DNA of 64,000 bases, taken from assembly GCF_000428065.1 (NCBI RefSeq), contig NZ_ATZF01000002.1, forward strand, positions 310,001 through 374,000. The letters run 5' to 3'. The notes beneath the pieces were generated by a model. The model ran no database searches and was not told the origin of the DNA. It was given only the letters and a program-made list of their open reading frames with translations. Positions 24,607 through 32,998 of the stretch are shown piece by piece (position 1 is the first letter of the stretch; each line of letters begins with the position of its first letter). This stretch comes from Shimazuella kribbensis DSM 45090 (GTDB lineage: Bacteria; Bacillota; Bacilli; Thermoactinomycetales; Thermoactinomycetaceae). Made by a program: the position numbers and the translations under genes.

Positions 24607-25821
24607 TCAGTATTTATGAAGTTCGAATTTACGATGCAATGCACGAATTGCTTTTACCATGTCATCTCCAGGCACAAGTACCCAAATCGTGGTATGAGAA
24701 TCAGCAGACTGAAGAACTTTTACATCCTCTTCTGTCAATGCTTCTAAAATTTTCGCCATAACTCCTGGCACCCCAGCAATGCCTGCTCCAACAACAGATA
24801 CTTTTGCACAAGATGGATAGAGTTCAGGCTCCAATCCCATTTCGATCAATAATGATTTGGCCAGCTCTCCGAGTGGATCACTTACCGTATATGCAATACT
24901 GCTTGGAGTAACACTAATAAAGTCTACACTTATCCCATTTGATGCCATCTTTCGAAATACATCCAAATGTTGGTCTAAGTGATCTGCTGGTATTCGGATC
25001 TGAGTAACATTTGGCATCTGGGTAATTCCCGTGATGAGACGATCTGATATCTCAGCCAATCCTACCCGCTCAGGACGGCTTACTACTAGTGTTCCAATCC
25101 CATCCGATAAGGTAGATCTCACTCGGATCGGAACATTCGTCTGCATCGCTATCTCTACTGCACGAGGGTGGACGACCTTAGCTCCTTGGAATGCAAGGTT
25201 ACACATTTCGGTGTAGGTTACCATTTCCAGAGAAGTAGCCTCTTCTACAATCCGCGGATCAGCAGTAAGTACACCTTCTACATCAGTGAAAATATCTACA
25301 TATTCAGCCTGTAATGCGACTCCAAGTGCTGTTGCAGTCGTATCGCTACCTCCACGGCCCAATGTAGTAATTTCACCATCTGCAGTTTGACCTTGAAACC
25401 CAGCAACTATCACTACTCTACCTTGCTTTAGTTCTTCTTGTAACCGTTTCGGGTTCAAAGATACGATTTGCGCATTGCTGTGTTGATTATTGGTTATGAT
25501 ACCCGCTTGTCCACCAGTGAGTACGATATTTTCGATCCCGTGATGGGTCAAAAGACTACTTAAAACACTCGCAGATATAATTTCTCCACAACTTAGCAAA
25601 AGATCTTGCTCTCTGGAGGAAAGATTTTTTAACTGCTCCCCTTTTGTCAGGCCCAAAAGTGTGTCTGTAGCATATGGCTCGCCTTTTCTTCCCATAGCCG
25701 AGACCACTACAACTACTTGATAATCTTCTGTCAAAGCAGATTGTATGTGATGCAAGACACGTTCTCTCATCTGAGACGTTGCCACAGAAGTACCACCAAA
25801 CTTCTGTACGATTACTTTCAT
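24607..25821 (-). CDS. dapG: Aspartate kinase
   Basis: 404 residues. It phosphorylates aspartate, the first step toward lysine, threonine and diaminopimelate. The N-terminal kinase domain has VQKFGGTSV and TLGRGGSDTTA, and two C-terminal ACT domains begin at about residue 265 (ITQMPNVTQIRIPADH and VSVVGAGIAGVPGVM). By position it corresponds to the diaminopimelate-sensitive isozyme dapG. One base separates it from asd, implying coupled translation. Confidence 0.96.
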   Translation of the reverse strand: MKVIVQKFGGTSVATSQMRERVLHHIQSALTEDYQVVVVVSAMGRKGEPYATDTLLGLTKGEQLKNLSSREQDLLLSCGEIISASVLSSLLTHHGIENIVLTGGQAGIITNNQHSNAQIVSLNPKRLQEELKQGRVVIVAGFQGQTADGEITTLGRGGSDTTATALGVALQAEYVDIFTDVEGVLTADPRIVEEATSLEMVTYTEMCNLAFQGAKVVHPRAVEIAMQTNVPIRVRSTLSDGIGTLVVSRPERVGLAEISDRLITGITQMPNVTQIRIPADHLDQHLDVFRKMASNGISVDFISVTPSSIAYTVSDPLGELAKSLLIEMGLEPELYPSCAKVSVVGAGIAGVPGVMAKILEALTEEDVKVLQSADSHTTIWVLVPGDDMVKAIRALHRKFELHKY

Positions 25822-25822
25822 A

Positions 25823-26863
25823 TTAATCCCTTCTTATTCGTTTATCCTCTACCAATGCTTCTGCGATTTGTACTGCGTTGGATGCTGCTCCTTTTAATAA
25901 GTTATCAGATACGACCCACATGTTGAGCCCTTTTGGATGTGCCAAGTCCCGGCGCAATCGCCCAATAAAGACTTCATCATGTCCTGCAGCATCGAGCGGC
26001 ATCGGGTATACCTGCTGTTCTAAATCGTCTTGCATGACAATACCAGGAAAACTTTCTAATAATGATCGTACATCACAAAGCTGGTAATCTTCTTTCAATT
26101 CTACATATACCGCTTCACTATGCCCACGGTAAACAGGAATGCGTACACAGGTGGGTGTGATACCAAGACGATCATCACCTAATATTTTCTTCGTTTCTTG
26201 CACCATTTTCATTTCTTCAAAAGTAAAACCGTTATCCATACCAACATCTATTTGTGGAATAGCATTAAATGCGATGGGATAATGTTGGTCCAATTTTCCT
26301 ACTGGTAAAAGATTGGACACTGGTTCTTCGCCCACCAACATCGCAGCTGCTTGAGCACGCAACTCCTCGATAGCTTGGGAACCTGCCCCTGATACAGCTT
26401 GATAAGTAGAAACAATTATACGCTCAAGTCCATATTGATCTTGCAATGGTTTTAAAGCAACCACCATCTGGATGGTTGAACAGTTAGGATTCGCAATAAT
26501 TCCTTGGTGATCCGATAATGCTTCGCGGTTTACTTCGGGTACAACCAAAGGTACATTTTCATCCATACGAAATGCACTCGAATTATCTATCACGACAGCG
26601 CCACGTTTGACAGCTTCAGGAGCAAGAAACTTACTTACCCCTCCACCAGCACTGAACAATGCAATATCCACACCTTCAAATGAATCTGGCGTAGCCTCTA
26701 ATACAGTAACTGCCTTTCCTTGAAATTGAACAGTTGCTCCAGCAGATCTGGCAGAAGCTAGTGGAATCAATTTTCCTACTGGAAACTCACGTTTCTCCAA
26801 GGATTGTATCATTTGTTGTCCTACTGCTCCAGTCGCCCCTACAACAGCTACGGTATAAGTCAC
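25823..26863 (-). CDS. asd: Aspartate-semialdehyde dehydrogenase
   Basis: 346 residues. NADPH-dependent reduction of aspartyl phosphate to aspartate semialdehyde. N-terminal AVVGATGAVGQQM binds the nucleotide, Cys128 in IANPNCSTIQM is the nucleophile, and the PVYRGHSEAVYVEL motif carries the active-site His. Same operon as dapG and dapA. Confidence 0.97.
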   Translation of the reverse strand: MTYTVAVVGATGAVGQQMIQSLEKREFPVGKLIPLASARSAGATVQFQGKAVTVLEATPDSFEGVDIALFSAGGGVSKFLAPEAVKRGAVVIDNSSAFRMDENVPLVVPEVNREALSDHQGIIANPNCSTIQMVVALKPLQDQYGLERIIVSTYQAVSGAGSQAIEELRAQAAAMLVGEEPVSNLLPVGKLDQHYPIAFNAIPQIDVGMDNGFTFEEMKMVQETKKILGDDRLGITPTCVRIPVYRGHSEAVYVELKEDYQLCDVRSLLESFPGIVMQDDLEQQVYPMPLDAAGHDEVFIGRLRRDLAHPKGLNMWVVSDNLLKGAASNAVQIAEALVEDKRIRRD

Positions 26864-26926
26864 AAGTTTTTCCTCCTACAAATAAAGGGTAAGTCCCCTC
26901 TTGGGGACTAATTATAACTATTCCTA

Positions 26927-27529
26927 TTATGAAGGGAAGTAACGGTATTTTTCAACTAGTAAAGGTTGAATTTGTTTTCCTTCCATTGCAGCTTCGCATG
27001 TATTGGGGATTAGTTCCATACGAGAAACACAAGATTTAGGCTTCTTTTCTGGAGCATCTTGCCCAAATGGAACAAAATAAATATCTTTGGCAGCGAGTAA
27101 CTTAGCAAGGTTGGCAGCATTTAATCCAAGAGCGTCATTCGTAGAAATAGCCAAGATGACAGGACGATGATTACGCATCATAGCTTTTGCAGCCATTAAT
27201 ACTGGGCCATCTGTTAATGCATTCGCAAGCCTTGCTAAGCTATTCCCTGTACATGGAGCAACTACATAACAATCTAATATTCCAGAAGGTCCAAGTGGTT
27301 CTGTTTCTTGAATAGTAGTATAAGGATCTCGACCGGTAATATCTTTAATTTTACTTTTCCAATCTTCAGCTGTACCGAATCGGCTATCTACATTGGCCAC
27401 TGTATGAGACATAATAGGTATAATATTGGCTCCCAGTGAGACTAGACGTTTCATCTGAGGAAGCACTTCATCATGGGTACAATGAGATCCTGTTAATCCA
27501 AATCCAATTGTTTTTCCTTCTAAACTCAT
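26927..27529 (-). CDS. dpaB: Dipicolinate synthase subunit B
   Basis: 200 residues, a flavoprotein-like fold (GFGLTGSHCTHDEVLPQMKRL, then TGNSLARLANALTDGPVLMA). With DpaA it makes dipicolinic acid for the spore core. Its start overlaps the dpaA stop as ATGA. The presence of dpaAB is strong evidence for endospore formation. In Bacillus it is expressed in the mother cell under sigma-K; I did not identify such a promoter here. Confidence 0.95.
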   Translation of the reverse strand: MSLEGKTIGFGLTGSHCTHDEVLPQMKRLVSLGANIIPIMSHTVANVDSRFGTAEDWKSKIKDITGRDPYTTIQETEPLGPSGILDCYVVAPCTGNSLARLANALTDGPVLMAAKAMMRNHRPVILAISTNDALGLNAANLAKLLAAKDIYFVPFGQDAPEKKPKSCVSRMELIPNTCEAAMEGKQIQPLLVEKYRYFPS

Positions 27530-28422
27530 TGTCCTACCTCCTTGGCAATCTCTTCCATCATTAACTGACGAATCGTTGTGGCAAGAATGCGACCTGCTGT
27601 CTTGGGTGCTACAATGCCAGGAAGACTAGGGCATAAAATGGCCTTTAAACCTCGCTTTTCAGCATATTGATAATCGATCCCTCCGGGTTTTGAAGCAATA
27701 TCAATCATCACTGCATCATGACGAACACGAGCTAAAACAGATGCAGTAAGTACTTGGGCAGGAATTGTATTAAATATAAGTTCTGCTTCTTCTACATAGT
27801 CTTCTAATTCATGTAAGTAAAAAGGCGTAACACCCATTTCAAATGCTCTTGCATAATCGGACGAATCTGATATTCCCACTTTTACTCGGGCACCAATCGA
27901 TTGCAATGTTCTAGCCAATGTGATCCCGACTCTTCCTAGACCAAGGACCAGTGTATTGGAGTTATGAATGGTTATATTTGTGTTTTGGATCGCCATCATA
28001 ATGGCACCCTCTACAGTCGGAATAGAATTATAAATGGCAACATCGTCTCTTTGCATCAGCTCGAGAAAAGAAATTTGATATTCAGAACATAAATTTTTGA
28101 GATATGGTCTTGCCAACCCCGTGAAAATAATGGCATGCTTTGGCAATGCCTTCATATGTTCCTCTGTAAGAATAAGTGTCTTGGTTGTAAAAATACTGCT
28201 AACTTCTCCTTTATCGTCTGTACCAATAACAGGAAGTACTACCACGTCTGCTCTAGCGAGTATTGCAGGTTCGAAATCTTTTTGCATTGTACCACTTAGG
28301 GGAGTATGCAAATTGTCAAATCCAATTAATGTGATATTTGCTCTCATTTTGATAAAACTTTTAATTACTTCCAGTTGCCTAGCATCTCCGCCAATAAAAA
28401 TAAAGTGTTTATCTGTCAGCAT
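27526..28422 (-). CDS. dpaA: Dipicolinate synthase subunit A
   Basis: 298 residues from the ATG at 28422, chosen because AAAGGGG lies nine bases upstream; a GTG seven codons earlier lacks a ribosome site. The N-terminal DpaA domain (FIFIGGDARQLEVIK) is followed by a Rossmann NAD-type domain (NTLVLGLGRVGITLARTLQ). It acts with DpaB in spore dipicolinate synthesis. It is preceded by ymxH as in Bacillus. Confidence 0.95.
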   Translation of the reverse strand: MLTDKHFIFIGGDARQLEVIKSFIKMRANITLIGFDNLHTPLSGTMQKDFEPAILARADVVVLPVIGTDDKGEVSSIFTTKTLILTEEHMKALPKHAIIFTGLARPYLKNLCSEYQISFLELMQRDDVAIYNSIPTVEGAIMMAIQNTNITIHNSNTLVLGLGRVGITLARTLQSIGARVKVGISDSSDYARAFEMGVTPFYLHELEDYVEEAELIFNTIPAQVLTASVLARVRHDAVMIDIASKPGGIDYQYAEKRGLKAILCPSLPGIVAPKTAGRILATTIRQLMMEEIAKEVGQ

Positions 28423-28503
28423 CCGTTCAACCCCTTTCCCCACATGATGTACTTATATTCGTATGGGGTATTGCCGGTTACCCATTAGCCTATTTTTTCC
28501 TTT

Positions 28504-28752
28504 TTATGATTCCATCAAATAGGTATGTTGCTGAATAATAATAAGTTCTGGGCCTACTTTTTGTATGCTGGACCAACTTAGAGACAACTCGGTTGTTTTG
28601 CGACGGAAAATAGAATTTCCCAGGGGCAATACAATATTTTTTATTTCCCCTGTTTTTGGATCAATCACCAAATCAGAACGGTGAAATGTCCCCAGCTTTT
28701 CACCTGTATCCATATTGACACATTCTTTTTCAATAAATTTACTCCAACGCAT
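28504..28752 (-). CDS. ymxH: YlmC/YmxH-family sporulation-associated PRC-barrel protein
   Basis: 82 residues from MRWSKFIEKE; GAGGTG upstream supports this start over one three codons earlier. The single PRC-barrel domain has DTGEKLGTFHRSDLVID and LSWSSIQKVGPELIII. It keeps the Bacillus order ymxH-dpaA-dpaB. The molecular role is not established. Confidence 0.88.
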   Translation of the reverse strand: MRWSKFIEKECVNMDTGEKLGTFHRSDLVIDPKTGEIKNIVLPLGNSIFRRKTTELSLSWSSIQKVGPELIIIQQHTYLMES

Positions 28753-28810
28753 CGCCATCACCTCTTACTACTAAAGATATGGGACAAAGGAAAGATTCAG
28801 TCGTAGAAAA

Positions 28811-28843
28811 ACAAAAAGCTGCCCATGAAAGACAGCTTTTTGT
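28811..28843. terminator. Bidirectional terminator
   Basis: ACAAAAAGCTG/CAGCTTTTTGT with a 11-base loop. It ends the nitroreductase gene on the minus strand. Confidence 0.9.
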
Positions 28844-28844
28844 T

Positions 28845-29600
28845 CTACTGAAGAGGTAACTTTTTTTCACTAAGAAATTTTTTCAAATACAATCTTTTGG
28901 GATGTACCAACATTTTTGCCATCATCTGTGTCCAGCTATCCTTTTTCTTTCCAGCTGTCCTTTGCTTATAATAAGCCACCATATCTTGATTGTAATCACG
29001 GAGATAGGTACACATTTTTCCGTCTGACATATATTCTTCTTCATGATAGATTGCCTCCATGGGCAATCTTTGTTTTTTGTCTGTACGGTAATCAATATAA
29101 CCTACACACAAGCCAAACAGCGGAACAACATAGTCTGGTATTTTTAACAAGGATGACACTTCGTATAAATGATTACGCAATCCTCCTATGTAACAAATAC
29201 CAAGCCCCATGGATTCCGCAGCAATAGCAGCATTTTGTGCAGCAAGTGCGGCATCGATCACACCTACCGTATAGAGTTCTGTTGAAGATAGACTCTCTTC
29301 TATATCAACCTCTTGTATTTCTTCCATCTGTGCAGCCATTTGCAAACGATGCAAGTCTAGACAAAATACGAAAAAATGACCGTTCTTTGCCACATATGCC
29401 TGATTTCCAGCTAAACGAGCCAATTCAGCCTTTTTATTTCTATCTTTAATACCAATAATCGAGTAAGCTTGAACAAAACTCGATGTAGATGCTGCTTGTG
29501 CACTTTTTACAATCCATTCAATTTGATCATCTGATAATGCGATATCTTGAAAAGAACGAATAGATCGATGATCAAAGAGCATTTTTATCATGTCATTCAT
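28845..29600 (-). CDS. NfsA-type FMN nitroreductase
   Basis: 251 residues of the NfsA/FRP NADPH-dependent flavin reductase group. DHRSIRSF binds FMN phosphate near the start, then QAASTSSFVQAYSIIGI, IAAESMGLGICYIGGLRN and PLFGLCVGY. It reduces nitro compounds, quinones or flavins. It starts at the edge of the accessory block next to cassette 2, with its own terminator. Confidence 0.92.
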   Translation of the reverse strand: MNDMIKMLFDHRSIRSFQDIALSDDQIEWIVKSAQAASTSSFVQAYSIIGIKDRNKKAELARLAGNQAYVAKNGHFFVFCLDLHRLQMAAQMEEIQEVDIEESLSSTELYTVGVIDAALAAQNAAIAAESMGLGICYIGGLRNHLYEVSSLLKIPDYVVPLFGLCVGYIDYRTDKKQRLPMEAIYHEEEYMSDGKMCTYLRDYNQDMVAYYKQRTAGKKKDSWTQMMAKMLVHPKRLYLKKFLSEKKLPLQ

Positions 29601-29627
29601 TATTCATACCCCTTTTACAAATTATAA

Positions 29628-29652
29628 AAATACCACCTTATAGGTGGTATTC
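29628..29652 (-). terminator. Terminator of the cassette 2 small-protein operon
   Basis: ATACCACC/GGTGGTAT with a 5-base loop, followed on the minus strand by TTTTTATAATTT. Confidence 0.88.
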
Positions 29653-29686
29653 TGACTCCATGATTATTTTAATATGATACCAAAGT

Positions 29687-30019
29687 TTAATCTTCTTTTG
29701 TCTCTAGTAAGTCATCTAGTTGACCTTTCATCATTTCCAAGCCAAATGTAAAGATATACATTGTTAAATGAAAATGAAAATCTTCTACTTCTTCCTCTTC
29801 CCCATTCTGCAAGATAGAGGTGATCTGATTGAGATGTGCTTGTGTTAATAAGGAATGAATTCGCTTTCCATTTTGGAGACACCACTTGATTAGTTGGACC
29901 ATTTGCTTACGATCATTGGGAGAAAACGACGTTAATTTTTCATGGAGATTGCTATCTTCGCACGAATGAAGCAAATGCCAAGCTAGATATTTTACAGCTT
30001 CCAATTCTCTTCCTCGCAT
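29687..30019 (-). CDS. Helical hypothetical protein, paralogue of 5407-5790
   Basis: 110 residues, all-helical prediction. The C-terminal segment FHFHLTMYIFTFGLEMMKGQLDDLL aligns with FHSAITTYIFAFELGKIQEQERYLL of the cassette 1 protein. The N-terminal part is more divergent (VKYLAWHLLHSCEDSNLHEK). It overlaps the preceding gene by 28 bases and is followed by a terminator, so it ends a two-gene operon divergent from an HTH-TPR regulator. Function unknown. Confidence 0.7.
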   Translation of the reverse strand: MRGRELEAVKYLAWHLLHSCEDSNLHEKLTSFSPNDRKQMVQLIKWCLQNGKRIHSLLTQAHLNQITSILQNGEEEEVEDFHFHLTMYIFTFGLEMMKGQLDDLLETKED

Positions 30020-30225
30020 GAATGCAATGTTAACTCATCAAGAGATCCAATTTTTTGATCCAATGCTCTCCCTAAAATAAATATACTCCCATTTGACATA
30101 TCAAAGATTTCTGTATGAAGAAGGTTTAATTTGATCGTTCCGCCATTAACAAGATGTAGTTTTATTTCTTTGTTCGCTAACTGTTGTGTAGAAGTTGTTT
30201 GGAATTTCTTAAATTTACATCCCAT
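29992..30225 (-). CDS. Small beta-rich hypothetical protein, paralogue of 5849-6064
   Basis: 77 residues from the ATG at 30225 (AGGTG just upstream). The core IKLHLVNGGTIKLNLLHTEI and SNGSIFILGRAL shares its strand-helix-strand pattern with the cassette 1 protein. First gene after the divergent promoter. The conserved order (small beta protein then helical protein) in both cassettes suggests they act together, perhaps as a complex. No enzyme motif is visible. Confidence 0.65.
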   Translation of the reverse strand: MGCKFKKFQTTSTQQLANKEIKLHLVNGGTIKLNLLHTEIFDMSNGSIFILGRALDQKIGSLDELTLHSCEEENWKL

Positions 30226-30370
30226 ATCTCTCACCTTTCTCTGTTAATTTGTAGATCAAAATCAACTAACAGAAACGTTTCATTCTAAAAAAATGATCGA
30301 TTTTCTCAGGAAATCCAAAATAAATATATGAAAATGTTGATAAATCCAGTAAACGTAAGATCTTACCTTT

Positions 30371-30410
30371 AGTATAAGAGCTAGAAATAGCAAATTCAAT
30401 ATATTACAAA
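30371..30410 (-). promoter_or_regulatory. Promoter and candidate operator of cassette 2
   Basis: On the minus strand TTGAAT (30394-30399), 17-bp spacer, TATACT (30371-30376). The -35 is embedded in TAGCAAATTCAATATATTACAAA (30388-30410), which shares TAGCAAATTC and ATATATT with the cassette 1 element at 6428-6450 in the same position relative to the -10. This suggests a common or related HTH-TPR target site. Confidence 0.6.
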
Positions 30411-30572
30411 AACAAGATAATTCTTTTATGTATTACGGTAATTCGAGAAAAAATGTGTTAAAATCAATGGTTTTAATGCTTAATTCCCATACTTCACGAT
30501 AAATTCTGAATTGACAATTAGTCCAAATTTAAACATTATTAAAAGAAATGCCTTTATTAGAGGTGATTTCAT

Positions 30573-31832
30573 ATGGACATTTCTAAAATTGGTTCTTATA
30601 TTCGCAAAGCTCGTAAAGAAAGAGGCATGACATTAGATGATCTAGCCGATAATTATATTCCCCGTGCAACCCTGTCTTCTATAGAAAGAGGTATCACTCG
30701 TAATCCAACAAAAATAAACTATCTCCTACGCAAACTTGATCTTCATTTATCAGAACTTACACAGCAAGAGCAATCCGAGCAAGAAGAAAAATATTTAGAT
30801 TTACTGTCACTAGAGAATAAAATAAATCGAGATCCTAGCTCGGTTTTAAAAAAATTAGCCCAATTAACCGAAAGATATCAAGGAGCATTACTCGATTTTT
30901 TAAAGGGTCGATGTTACTTTAAGCTAAATCAAGAAGATAAATCAACCGCTTATTTCAAAGAATCACTTAAAAACTTAGAAAAAGAAATTGATTCAGGAAA
31001 AACAAATTTAAAACCATATTGTTTAAACCATCTAGCAATCATCGCTTTTCATAAAAACAATTATGAACAGGCTTTGCAATTTACGAACGAAGGATTGTCC
31101 GCTTTTGATCGAAATGGAGAACGAAAATACCTCTACACTACTCTTTTATCTAATCGTTCTATTTATCTGTACAATCTAGGCAGAACAGAAGACGCACTTA
31201 AAACAATTGAACAAATCAAAGCAGATTCTTTTGACCTTAATATGGATACCGTTATAGGCATGTATGATTTTCAAGCTGAATTAAACTTGAAAATTCAAAT
31301 GTATGAAGAAGCATTCGCTTGCGCCAAAAAAGGATTAGAATTAGCATTAATCAACGATAACTATGAAAGACAAATGGAATTATATATCACTCTTTCTAAT
31401 ATATACAAACAACGCAACTATCCCCTGCATGCAGAAAAATGTTTATTAACAGCTATCGGCCTAGAGAATAGCATCTCAAAAAGACATCAACTTGTTCTGC
31501 AAGCCTACCTCCAGCTAGGAATTCTTTACCAAGAACAAAACAGATATAGTCGTTCTCAAAAAGTATTAAAGAAAACAATTAGGATTGCGAATAAACAGAA
31601 TAACATGTTAGAATACACCAAAACAATGTTACAACTAGCAAAAACATGCCAACTAGATACGTCATACAATCAAGCAATCCATTACTACAAGGAGGTACTC
31701 CAACATGCCATGGATCACACAACAAAACTTCAATCTCTATCTGGGCTTGCTGAAGTCTATTTACAACTTGATGATAATGAAAATTATCTTAAATACTCCA
31801 AACAATACTTTACAAGTATCAAAAGTTTCTGA
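30573..31832 (+). CDS. HTH-TPR transcriptional regulator, RRNPP-like (cassette 2)
   Basis: 419 residues, ATG with AGAGGTG upstream. Residues about 5-60 form the helix-turn-helix (IGSYIRKARKERGMTLDDLA, PRATLSSIERG). Residues about 75-419 are TPR-like helical pairs (LAIIAFHKNNYEQALQFTNE, LGILYQEQNRYSRSQKVLKK, YNQAIHYYKEVL). It has the same overall plan as the regulator at 6703-8073, though the sequences are distant. A ten-codon ORF follows after 14 bases. It is likely a peptide-binding regulator of the divergent small-protein operon; the ligand is unproven. Confidence 0.85.
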   Translation: MDISKIGSYIRKARKERGMTLDDLADNYIPRATLSSIERGITRNPTKINYLLRKLDLHLSELTQQEQSEQEEKYLDLLSLENKINRDPSSVLKKLAQLTERYQGALLDFLKGRCYFKLNQEDKSTAYFKESLKNLEKEIDSGKTNLKPYCLNHLAIIAFHKNNYEQALQFTNEGLSAFDRNGERKYLYTTLLSNRSIYLYNLGRTEDALKTIEQIKADSFDLNMDTVIGMYDFQAELNLKIQMYEEAFACAKKGLELALINDNYERQMELYITLSNIYKQRNYPLHAEKCLLTAIGLENSISKRHQLVLQAYLQLGILYQEQNRYSRSQKVLKKTIRIANKQNNMLEYTKTMLQLAKTCQLDTSYNQAIHYYKEVLQHAMDHTTKLQSLSGLAEVYLQLDDNENYLKYSKQYFTSIKSF

Positions 31833-31846
31833 AAGGAGGACATTTC

Positions 31847-31879
31847 ATGTGCTATGGTACTCATCCTTCTGGGGATTAA
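31847..31879 (+). CDS. Ten-residue peptide ORF, candidate signal of cassette 2
   Basis: MCYGTHPSGD, with AGGAGG seven bases before the ATG and a perfect terminator five bases after the stop. Length, Pro7 and a polar acidic or amide end are shared with MMNRVDPPEN of cassette 1. No secretion leader is present. That a full ribosome site and terminator frame an ORF this small twice argues against chance. Confidence 0.6.
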   Translation: MCYGTHPSGD

Positions 31880-31883
31880 TTCG

Positions 31884-31926
31884 AAAAGAACCGTTTCCTT
31901 CTAGACAAATGGGAAACGGTTCTTTT
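31884..31926 (+). terminator. Terminator after the cassette 2 peptide
   Basis: AAAAGAACCGTTTCC/GGGAAACGGTTCTTTT, a 14-bp stem with a T tail. Confidence 0.93.
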
Positions 31927-31947
31927 ATAAACTTTATTCATACCCAG

Positions 31948-32561
31948 TTAGTCTCTATGTTTAGCTGGTAAATATATTTGTTCATTGGGGACTTGCAAAT
32001 GATCCAATTGATCCTTTTGAATCATGTGGCGTTGTTCCTCAACAAAATCAGATATATCTTCGATCTCTATGATCCAATCTTTTACATACTTTTGTAAACT
32101 TTCTCCTTTCAATCCAAGTTGAATTGCTTTTCGATCCAGCTTATTGCCAAATGGATCATGATCTGGGTCCCATTGCAATCGGACAGATGATTCTTTCAAT
32201 ACTTTTTTCCATTTATCTTGTGTTCCATATGATGTTTGATAACTGCTATGAACTGCTGACTGTAATATCTCCTCAAATCCCTCTCGTCTCAGCCGAATCG
32301 CTAGCGTAACTTCTTGATCTGCCTTCATTCCCCAACCAGACCGAAACATCATCCACAGAAAATTCGGTTTGATCCAACTCATCCGATTCATGGAAAATTC
32401 TCCACCAAATGTTTGCTGTTCTACAGCGTATGCTGCTATTTTGGGACAGTATGCTTGATATACAACAATAGATGTATCATCATAGGTAGCCAGAATATGT
32501 TTGCCACTTTCCGGCCATGTTTTTTTAACGTAAGAAAATTAGTTGGTTTAATAAATCTCAT
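31948..32561 (-). pseudogene. DUF4291 protein, frameshifted in an A-tract
   Basis: The long frame (from 32391) encodes MNRMSWIKPNFLWMMFRSGW and the rest of a DUF4291 domain, to LPAKHRD. The same frame runs further upstream as KTWPESGKHILATYDDTSIV and QAYCPKIAAYAVEQQTFGGE, typical DUF4291 N-terminus, but without a start codon. An ATG at 32561 with GGAG would fit if the A7 run (32520-32526, minus strand) had eight As. The gene is therefore one base short of a 205-residue protein. It is either a real knock-out or a homopolymer reading error. The function of DUF4291 is unknown. Confidence 0.75.
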
Positions 32562-32611
32562 GCTGTCACTCCTAATTTTGGCAATACAAACATTGTAACT
32601 TAAATACGAAA

Positions 32612-32641
32612 AACATCCTAACTATACCTCTATTAGGATGT
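32612..32641. terminator. Hairpin, probable terminator of the G+C-rich small gene
   Basis: ACATCCTAA/TTAGGATGT with T-rich tails on both strands. The stretch 32642-32800 between it and the small gene holds a CCTCAG/TTGAGG hairpin but no further ORF that I can support. Confidence 0.65.
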
Positions 32642-32800
32642 TGATATTTTTTGTATGTGAAATAGTTTGATTACGGGGGAAGGCTGAGCCTCAATCTAGA
32701 CCTGAGGTGAGGAATAATCCCTTCGATCCCTATGATGTGACCAGACGGTATCTTACCATTATGGTCTAGCTAATGGGTAGGTTCCTCGCTCGAAGAATCA

Positions 32801-32950
32801 TCACTTTGAATCGAGGCTTTCCGGCTTGATCTCATCGTCCCAGTTCATCTTTGTTACGCCGATCGGAATGTGGGTTACCCACTTGATGAGCGCACGACGA
32901 TTCGCGATGAGGCCAAGAACAGCTCCGATGAACACTACAACTTTGCGCAT
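32801..32950 (-). CDS. G+C-rich 49-residue hypothetical protein
   Basis: A 50-codon ORF with AAGGAG five bases before its ATG and an extended -10 promoter (32984-32989) upstream. The product starts with a hydrophobic helix MRKVVVFIGAVLGLIANRR, then a basic/aromatic stretch ALIKWVTHIPIGVT, and ends acidic (MNWDDEIKPESLDSK). Its G+C-rich codons contrast with the neighbours, as in the gene at 18275-18670. It may be a small membrane-associated protein. The family is unknown. Confidence 0.6.
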   Translation of the reverse strand: MRKVVVFIGAVLGLIANRRALIKWVTHIPIGVTKMNWDDEIKPESLDSK

Positions 32951-32983
32951 TGGACTCCTTCGGGAGATCGACTACTGGATTTT

Positions 32984-32992
32984 ATTATAGCA
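32984..32992 (-). promoter_or_regulatory. Extended -10 promoter
   Basis: ATGCTATAAT on the minus strand, 34 bp before the small G+C-rich ORF. No good -35 lies at 16-18 bp, so it would rely on the TG extension. Confidence 0.45.
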
Positions 32993-32998
32993 TGAATC

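Noticed and set aside
26864-26926. Lysine riboswitch upstream of asd/dapG
   Set aside because: The gap is only about 60 bp and has none of the conserved L-box helices.
32643-32800. tRNA or structured RNA gene in the G+C-rich stretch
   Set aside because: There are small hairpins, but no cloverleaf or T-loop sequence could be assembled on either strand.
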